Of a stretch of 64,000 bases of DNA, positions 56,385 through 64,000 are shown piece after piece. The stretch comes from Thinopyrum elongatum (Eukaryota > Streptophyta > Magnoliopsida > Poales > Poaceae), in the NCBI GenBank assembly GCA_011799875.1, contig CM022302.1, positions 323,251,114 to 323,315,113 of the forward strand, read 5' to 3'. How positions within the stretch are numbered: the stretch's first letter is position 1; every line of letters starts with the position of its first letter. The notes under the pieces were generated by a model. It was not told the origin of the DNA, did no database searches, and saw nothing but the letters and a program-made list of their open reading frames with translations. The position numbers were made by a program, and so were the translations under genes.

Positions 56385-59069
56385 GCGGAGCTCTCAAGGT
56401 AACATAGGTGATGGACCTTCACTTGTCCCACTAGTGGACTATATTACAAATGATTGCTTGCATGATGATGATCACCTTATGGATTCACCACATACTATGT
56501 CTTCTACATGCTTACATGTGCCACCTATTTATGATGAATATGATGATGAGCATGTTGATTTTCCTAGTTGTGATGCTATGCTCCATAGGATATCTTGTGA
56601 AAATTCTATCGGTCACATCATGTTTGACAATCCATTAAACTTGTCATATGCTATGAGTGAGATCTCCCATATTGCATCATTTCAATCTCAACATAGTAAG
56701 TATGCATGCCCCGTTAAAATAAATCCCATTTGCACTTATGGCATAGATGACGAGATGATGGTCATTGGCTTTTTTTTTCATGCGATGATATTGCCATGCT
56801 TCCTTTACATGATTTACGCAATTCATCTACTATGCCATGACATGATCACATTGTTCCGAATATGCTTTGTTTTCGATGTTGTCAATATTCTCCATGTGAT
56901 GTTTCCACTGATGATCATGAGGAGACCCCCATAGTTTCCTCATACATATTAGGAGATTTTGATGCATTCCATACTTTGCATGATTCCCATAATTGCGTGC
57001 ACCATATGCATTCCATGAATAACAATGCTCTACATATTTCTCATGATGCATTGCAGAATTTGAGTCTCCATTATGCTATACATAATAACAAACCTCTCAT
57101 GATGGATGACATGATTCTATATCATGCATCTCATTTATTTGAGCATTGGATATTTTGTGCTAACCAACACATGCACGTATGCATCATAATGGATGATGTG
57201 TACATATACCATGCACACACAATTTTCCCTTTGCCTTTGTTTTGTGTAGGTACTTATGAACACTCGTCAACCTCACAATCCCATGAGTTGATGAAACGAG
57301 CTCATGAGAGCAACGGTGACTTGGGATCCCGTGGACTATCCTTACCACTGTTCCCTTGGTGCAAGGACTACGCGCATCTCTTCTACTTGGCTCTCACACG
57401 GCTATGGGCTATTCACCAATTGTTATTTTACGCCCATCTTAGCATGTTCACTTTGCATGATACACTTGTTTCTATGCCTTTTCCATGCAATTGTGACCCT
57501 TGCTTGCAATTACATATGATTCTCCATTCTACTACTTCTATGTGTATTTGCATGCTCGGTGGAGATCCTTGTTGCTATTACCATGTTTTCCTTGTACCTC
57601 ACGCTTGTGACATGTCATGTGCATTATATATGCCCACTATTCGCCCACAGGACATGATGACCTTGATTACCTCTAGTATGTTGGACCTTCGCACTACTAG
57701 CTTGCATGACTTGTTTATGATGATCACTTGCTTAGTTGCGTCACCCATGATCCATTCTTGCTCGTTTCATTGGGTTGATAGCATATATGTTCATGTCTCT
57801 CACTTGATTTGTCTTGATCATTGTCTCTTGTCTCCATTAGTTGCGTCTCTCATATCCGCTTGTATTGAGTGCCAACTTTCTATGCTTATTCATCTTGGAG
57901 ACTTGGATACCTTATATGTGACGCATGCTTATTTGATTGAGCTTCTTGTCTTTGGTTGTTCTCGCATCTTATGCCTACATACCATGCCCTACACCCTTGT
58001 ACTTTCTTATGATAAGAATATTGCAAACACTTGTTGGGTATTTCACCACACGAATGATAGGATTTGCATTTCCGCTAACCTAATTTGTTTTTCTGGGTGT
58101 TTGTCATGTTCTTTCGTTCTGAAGGATTCACAAGGCATTTCCATCACGAGACATATTGGTTATGTGAAGGCATACATGATGTGCAACACCAACATTTGCG
58201 AGAAATTGTTAAAGGTGAACTCCTTCCCTTTGGGCCATCTTTTAATAGGCATATTGGATGGGTCATTCTTTCATTGTTGTCTCTTTCTTCTTGTCTACAT
58301 GATACATCTATTGGATGGAGCACCGGCACTGGAGATAGACCCTATGGACCTTCAAGTTGAGAAGTGACCGAACTTAGTGGATGCGCATACTTTGGAAGCA
58401 CCACCGTACAACCACTTATGCCACGACATCAAGCCATGGTACAACACTACCCATGACAAGTTTGCACTTTATGCATGGATTGACTTGCATTATAATTGCC
58501 TTGTTCCATCTTCTATTCCCATGTCATCCATGATATATGAGCTTGTGCATTTTCTTAGCAAATTTGCTGTGATCTTCCTTGATGGCATACTCATACCTAA
58601 TGATCACATTACCCACCATCAATTGCATGATAACATAATCACATTGAGCACCAATTACCATGTTCATGCTTTTGATACACCGTCCCATTATGACATCATT
58701 TTGCACAATGGTCACATTAATCACATTCACAACACCTTTGTGTATACATCAAATGCGTTTGCTCCCATGAATGCTTTACATATCATTCTACATCATTTAG
58801 CTAGGCTTCATGTGCCTTGTCACGAACAATCTTATCAGACAAACTTGTGCTTATTTGATGGATACCTTGTGTGCGCTAATGATTGTATTTCTGAGTGTCA
58901 TTTGTGTTTGCTCTTTTTGCATGTATACCACTCCGGTGACACCTTGGAGTACTTGGATTGCGCCATGTCTTCAACTCCATCGAACTACAAGTTCATCCAC
59001 GACAACCGTTTCCATGGTGATGAGGTTTACAATCCGAGGTCGGATCTTTCCCAAGGGGGGGAGAGATGA
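56385..59069 (+). pseudogene. Cys/His/Met-rich ORF of unknown function (element I)
   Basis: The main open blocks are 56296-56934, 56862-58367 (501 codons) and 58377-59069 (230 codons), separated by one frameshift and one stop. Residues 21-34 of the 501-codon block contain SSYILGDFD. MMDDMILYHASHLFE and IMDDVYIYHAHT follow at about residues 80-120. CNCDPC and CICMLGGDPCC give dense cysteines. The same modules occur in B and H. The final stop codon is TGA 59067-59069, the first three bases of the 3' LTR. Another frame (FPKGGRDDAEH) stays open across the border and reads like a Gypsy pol tail in the LTR. No catalytic motif is visible. Confidence 0.6.
59053..59066 (+). other. Polypurine tract of element I
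   Basis: The sequence aagggggggagaga lies directly before the 3' LTR. It overlaps the end of the coding frame. Confidence 0.85.
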
Positions 59070-60082
59070 TGCAGAGCATCCTACGATCACCCCCATGTAC
59101 ACTACGACTACTCCCCAAGCCCCAAGTGTAGATACGATGAGACCTCGAGCATACATCATTGGACCTAAGGTGAACTCGCTCCTTTCCGAATATTTCCTTC
59201 CCGCATTTAAGACATGGATGCTACCTCAAGCGCGGACCTTGTGCATACTCAGGTACACCTGAGGAGACCATGGAGAGCCCAAGGACCAAGGCCAAGTGTG
59301 CGCGGGAGCGAAGGACGGAGAAGGAAGAAGAGCCAGCTGCTACAGCGGCCGGACATCCGGCTCGAGCCCGGACATCCGGTCCAGCCGATCCCGAAAATCC
59401 GGCCCCTTCCTATCCAGAGAGCATCCGGAAGAGACCCCGACAGCCCGGACATCCGGCCCCATGCCCCGGACATTCGGCTCCTCCCGAAGCCCCGGAAATC
59501 TGACCCCTTCGCCCGGACATCCGGCCCCACCTGATTGGAGAGAACAGGAAACGAGGAAGTCTAGCCCGGACATCCGGCTCCTCGCGAGCCGCCAGACATC
59601 CGGCCCCCAGCCCGGACATCCGGCGCCTGCCTACGCGCACAGACTGGGCTAGATGCCCATGTACCCCTTTAATTCACCCCCACTTGTACTGGCACTATAT
59701 ATAGACCCCTCCTCCTAGCTAGGGTTAGCATTGTGATAGCTCATTTTGGAAATAGAGCTTTGCTTGTCCACTTGATACTTTCTCCTTTGGAGACCGCGGC
59801 CTCTACGGAGAAGATCCCCCAAGTGGATTCAAGACCCCTCACGGGAAGACCTTCAAGACCTCCTCACGGAGATGTACTAGCTACCGATTGTATCGTCTTT
59901 GTTGCTTTTGCATGTTGTATCACTCTTTATGTTCATGGATCTAGGACATGTGTGATCGTTCCCGTTGATTTGAGTGTTTCCCCTCGTGCTTCCCCTTGGG
60001 TTTCCCCTCGTGTTCTTCATGTTTGTCGTAGGATCCCCTCCATTTCGTGAAAGATCGGCCCTGGGGTTTCCACCCTACATCA
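59067..60082 (+). repeat. Element I 3' LTR (1016 bp)
   Basis: It pairs with 52326-53214 but has about 127 extra bases in the motif region. Its second frame encodes a pol-like C-terminal tail (MRPRAYIIGPKVNSLLSEY ... LCILRYT) to a stop near 59260. Confidence 0.92.
59349..59623. repeat. Array of ccggacatccgg inverted repeats in LTR of I
   Basis: Perfect 12-mers ccgga-ca-tccgg lie at 59349-59360, 59368-59379, 59445-59456, 59513-59524, 59566-59577 and 59612-59623, with degenerate copies between. The 5' LTR keeps three perfect copies. Arms are 5 bp around a 2 bp spacer, the same design as in B. Confidence 0.85.
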
Positions 60083-60129
60083 ATAGTCCTCTAAAAGAGG
60101 TGGTGTGATCAAAGTAGTGGGTAGGTCAT
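60083..60129. other. Short segment between elements I and J
   Basis: These 47 bp hold the right TSD of I (60083-60087) and end in gtcat before the LTR of J. They could continue element H, but the piece is too short to assign. Confidence 0.4.
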
Positions 60130-60605
60130 TGAGGGAGTCCCGGATTAAGGGGTCCTCGGGCGTCCGGGTAATGTGACATGGGACAAACTGATGGGCCGTG
60201 AAGATTTAAGATAGAAGGCCTTTCCCCGTGTCTGGATGGGCCTCTCCTTTGCGTGGATGGCAAGATTGGCATTCGGATGTGTAATTTCCTTCCTCTGTAA
60301 ACCGACTCTGTACAACCCTAGCCCCCTCCGGTGTCTATATAAACCAGAAGGGTTTAGTCCGTAGAGGCCATGATAACTCCCATAGGCTAGACATCTAGGG
60401 TTTAGCCATCATGATCTCGAGGTAGATCAACTCTTGTAACCCCCATACTAATCAAATACAATCAAGCAGAATGTAGGGTTTTACCTCCATTAAGAGGGCC
60501 CGAACCTGGGTAAACATCGTGTTCCCTTTGTCCCTTGTTACCTTCGATCCTCAGATGCATAGTTCGGGACCCCCTACCCGAGATCAGCCGGTTTTGACAC
60601 CGACA
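60130..60605 (+). repeat. Element J 5' LTR (476 bp)
   Basis: It starts tgaggg and ends ccgaca, one base before the PBS. TATA box ctatataaa lies at 60335-60343. The partner LTR is not in the window, so the right border rests on the PBS and terminal CA. Confidence 0.8.
60335..60343 (+). promoter_or_regulatory. TATA box of element J LTR
   Basis: The sequence ctatataaa lies about 200 bp into the LTR. Confidence 0.65.
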
Positions 60606-60606
60606 T

Positions 60607-60624
60607 TGGTGCTTTCATTGAGAG
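60607..60624 (+). other. Primer-binding site of element J
   Basis: The sequence tggtgctttcattgagag begins one base after the LTR. Confidence 0.7.
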
Positions 60625-60631
60625 TTCCTTT

Positions 60632-63600
60632 GTGTCGTCAATGGAAGGATCGATGGCTTGCCTTGTCATCAATGACAACATCACCTCTGGAGGAGCCCTA
60701 GTTCCGGGACAGATCCTCCAACTCGGCGGTTTTGCCATGGGCGCTCGCCCGGCCGTTAAGCCAAAGGCGCCCCCCCAAATCGCCAAACATCATCTCCGCA
60801 TCGGCCTTGAACACTTCGAAAAGATGGATCCGGCAGATGTCTCATCCTTGAACGAACTGCTAGATCGCATCGCCATCCTGGGGGTCGCAACAGACTATGA
60901 TTGGATTGGGCTTAAACCCGATCAGAGGGAAATCAAGTCCCCGCTGATCACCCATCTGGAAGCGGTCGTGGAGGAACAAGCCGAGAATACTTCTCCCCCT
61001 AAGTTGATAACAAGCTATGTTCGGATTTCCAAGCCCTGTGAGCCGGATACCCATCTTCGGGAAGAGACCATGTGTCCTCCAAACATAGAATCAGGCGTTG
61101 AGCCCAAAAACCACCAGGACCATCCTAATCCTGGACTAGTGGCCTCGGAGATTCTTCAAACTCCGGATCCAATAGTGGGTCAGGGCTCGGATTCCAGCCC
61201 ACCCACCCACCACAAGCAATATTCCCCAAGCAATTCAGGTCCTCCAGATGTATGTGACCTAATGTATGTACGACATCAACCTCAGGAAATGGTCCATCAC
61301 TTCTGGGCCAGATTCCTCCTTGTTAAAAACAAGATTAAAGATTGCTGCGACGAGGACGTGGTTTCAGTTTTCTGCCGCAACTATATGGACGAGGGAATCC
61401 TCAATGCCCTCAACCGCCACCGCATACTGCACTTTGCAGATCTGGCACTTATAGTACGGATGTACTACGCAATGGAAAGCGCCTGGAAAGCCCAGACAGC
61501 TAAGTGGGAACCTCCTGCCTTGAAGCAGCCCACCGGACGGGCAAAAAGGGTGCACCCTTACGGGGCACTTGATCATCATCTCATTGACAAGAAAATCAAA
61601 CCCTTCACGGGACATAGAACTGTCCTGGACGAATTACTCGACAAGCCCTGTCGGATACACACGACGCCGAATACTGAACCAACACATAGCCTTCGGGCAT
61701 GTTGGGTACTCCGGCAGGTGGCTAAGAGCGGCGAGGCCATCCTCACCAACACCACTCCGAAGAAGCACTCTTCGGAGGATGACGACCTCAACGTCTTTAT
61801 GGTCTTCGAGACCTTTTCTTCAAATAATTGGCGCAAAAGGGAGCTCCGCGACCTTGCCGAAGTTAACCAAGTAGCCGCAATAAATCCTTGGAACGATACG
61901 ACAATAACTTTTACTGCCGACGACGGACCAAAGGCCAGATCAGTCCGAGCACCTGCCGCCTTGGTCTTAAACCCAATTGTAGACGGCTGTCGACTCACCA
62001 AGGTGCTCATGGACGGCGGCAGCGGACTAAACCTCATCTACGAAGACATGCTCAATAAAATGCAAATGGATAAGAGTCGCATCAAGCAAAGCATCACCAC
62101 CTTTCGAGGGATTATCCCTAGTCATGAAGCACGATGTTTGGGGAAAATTAAACTTGATGTAGTATTCGGCACGCCGGAGAACTATAGGTCCGAAGAGTTG
62201 CTCTTCCATGTGGCACCTTTCAAAAGTGGATATCACGCCTTGTTGGGGCGAGATGCCTTCACACGCTTCCAAGCCATACCCCATTACGGGTATATGAAGC
62301 TCAAAATGCCAGGGCCCAATGGAGTTATCACCATCACCAGTGATCTGGATATAGCGCACCGCGCCGAAAACAAAATGGCATCCTTGGCCCTCGAGGCACT
62401 ATCTGAGGCCCTAGCGGCCGAGGAGCTAACCACTCTGCATTCCAAAGTGGACAAAGATGATGTAATCCTCGATAAGAGGCCCAAGTCCACTTCTTTCAAA
62501 CCAGCAGACGAAATAATAAAATTTGAAGTACACCCGACGGATCCCAACAAGACAACCTCCATTGGAGCACAGCTGGATCCAACGATCGACGCCGCACTAA
62601 GAACATTCCTGCGCGAAAATTGGGATATCTTCGCCTGGCACCCTTTGGACATGCCCGGGATCCCACGCAGACTAGCCGAACATAGACTCAATATTATAAA
62701 GGGGTTCAAACCAGTCAACCAAACATTGCGGCGATTTTTCGAACCCAAATGACAAGCTATGGGGGAGGAGCTAGCTAAACTTCTTGAAGTAGTGTTCATC
62801 AGGGAGATCAAACACCCGTACTGGCTGGCAAACCTGGTCATGGTACCGAGGAAGGATAAATCCTGGCGCCTTTGTGTCGATTTCAAAGACCTTAATAAAG
62901 CCTGCCCTAAGGACCCCTTCCCGCTGCCCCGCATTGACCAAATCATTGACGCGACTGCAGGACACAATTCACTGTGTTTCCTCGACGCATACTCCGGATA
63001 CCATCAAATTAAAATGAAGGAGTCCGACCAGCCCGCAACGGCATTCATTACCCCGTACGGGCCTTTTTGCTTCAACACCATGCAATTCGGACTCAAAAGC
63101 GCTGGCGCCACTTACCAACACATGATTCAAACATGTCTGGAGAAACAAATTGGCAAGACAGTGGAGGCATACGTAGATGATGTAGTCATCAAGACTAAAC
63201 ATGTCGAATCATTGGTGGACGATCTATGCCTCACATTCGACAACCTCCAAACTTATGACATATGGCTCAATCCAGAAAAATGTGTCTTCGGCGTTCCAGC
63301 CGGAAAACTACTCGGGTTCATTGCTTCGAATAGAGGAGTCGAAGCAAACCCGGCAAAAATCCAAGCCTTGTCATAATTGGCAACCCCAACAGACCTAAAG
63401 CAGGTCCAAAATCTAGCTGGGTGCGTGGCAGCTTTGAGCCACTTTATCTCCAGATTGGCAGAAAAGGCACTGCCACTTTATAGCCTACTCCGACGAAGCG
63501 ACCACTTCGAGTGGACGGATGCGGCAACGGCCGGATTGGAAGAAATAAAAACTCTGTTAGCGAGCAACCCAATCCTCGCCGCACCAAACATCAGCGAACC

Positions 63601-64000
63601 TATGTTGCTCTACATATCTGCAACTAACCAGGTGGTGAGCGCGGTGCTCGTCGTCGAACGAGAGGAAGAGGGACATAAATGCCCACTCCAAAAACCAGTA
63701 TACTATGTATCGGCGGTCCTTACACCGTGCAAATCTCGATACCCCCACTACCAAAAGATAGCGTATGCGGTCTTCATGGCACCCCGAAAGCTGTGGCACT
63801 AGTTTCAAGAGTGTCCGATCATGGTGGCATCTAAAGTACCACTCAATGATATCATAAATAATCGGGATGCCACCGGCCGCATAGCCAAATGGACCATCGA
63901 GCTCTTACCATTTGAAATAACATACAAACCATGCCGAGCTATTAAATCTCAGGTGTTGGCCGACTTCGTCGCCGAATGGACGGAAGCCAAACTCCCTAAA
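60632..64000 (+). pseudogene. gag-pol: Gag-pol polyprotein, partial (element J)
   Basis: One frame runs from ATG 60632 to the window edge with three in-frame stops: TGA 62750-62752, TAA 63374-63376 and TAG 63800-63802. Gag occupies roughly codons 1-330 (FWARFLLVKNKIKDC). Protease follows with LVLNPIVDGCRLTKVL and an intact active site MDGGSGLN (Asp codon 62012-62014). Reverse transcriptase spans about 62620-63190: WRLCVDFKDLNKACPKDPFP, FLDAYSGYHQIKM, YVDD at 63170-63181. RNase H follows with HFEWTDAAT and continues off the window (ADFVAEWTE). Stops are single-base, and no frameshift is seen, so it is a fairly young copy. N-terminal gag is Asp/Pro-rich with no zinc knuckle visible. Confidence 0.9.

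Larger units (their letters stand above)
52326..60082 (+). mobile_element. Element I: pol-less Gypsy-type element related to B
   Basis: LTRs at 52326-53214 and 59067-60082 begin tgatgc and end catca. A tRNA-Met-type PBS and a G-rich PPT show plus orientation. Gene order matches B: gag-like frame, then a long Cys/His/Met-rich frame. No enzyme of pol is recognised. The right LTR is 127 bp longer because of extra copies of an inverted-repeat motif. Confidence 0.88.
60130..64000 (+). mobile_element. Element J: Fatima-like Gypsy retrotransposon (runs off window)
   Basis: The LTR begins tgagggagtcccggattaag and is followed by a PBS and a gag-protease-RT-RNase H coding region. From memory the LTR, including its phrase ggtgtctatataaacc, resembles the abundant wheat family Fatima. 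The right end lies outside the window. Confidence 0.85.

Noticed and set aside
60083..60129. Continuation of element H right of I
   Set aside because: Only 47 bp, with no frame or motif to link it to H; left unassigned.

Overview
The window reads as intergenic DNA from a large grass genome, most likely Triticeae (wheat, Aegilops, barley or rye). It is a stack of nested LTR retrotransposons with no convincing host gene, rRNA, tRNA or CRISPR. The lineage call rests on a LARD with ~4 kb LTRs resembling Sukkula, an Athila-type element with Sabrina/WHAM-like ends, a Fatima-like Gypsy element, and Tat-type Gypsy elements. Family names come from memory of these families, not a search.

Layout (boundaries from paired LTRs, target-site duplications (TSDs), primer-binding sites (PBS) and polypurine tracts (PPT)). 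The oldest layer, A, is a minus-strand Gypsy element seen as four pieces: 1-274, 18183-18475, 30063-33414 and 50081-50768. That all four are one copy is inference. B (275-18182, minus, TSD caatg) splits a plus-strand ORF of A. C (8132-17689, minus, TSD gggct) sits inside the 5' LTR of B. D (18476-30062, plus) is the LARD. E (33415-50075, plus, TSD gtagt) is a Tat-type element that splits the gag gene of A. E carries G, a solo LTR (34217-35135), in its own left LTR, and F (41655-49057, minus) in its 3' region. H (from 50769, minus) is cut by I (52326-60082, plus). J (from 60130, plus) is Fatima-like and runs off the right edge.

How the parts work together. C keeps gag and protease but lacks reverse transcriptase and integrase. 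B, F, H and I show no pol enzymes and D has no protein-coding content, so they probably needed enzymes from relatives. E and J carry recognisable but broken pol genes.

Two themes stand out. First, three elements (A, E, F) carry a gene antisense to their own LTR orientation near the 3' end. In E it encodes an AT-hook-like motif plus a B3-like domain behind a TATA box; in F it has two frame-preserving introns and a domain resembling the 'putative gypsy type transposon' family. Second, B, H and I share a Cys/His/Met-rich reading frame of unknown function. B and I also carry dispersed 12-14 bp inverted repeats whose arms change between sets while symmetry is kept.
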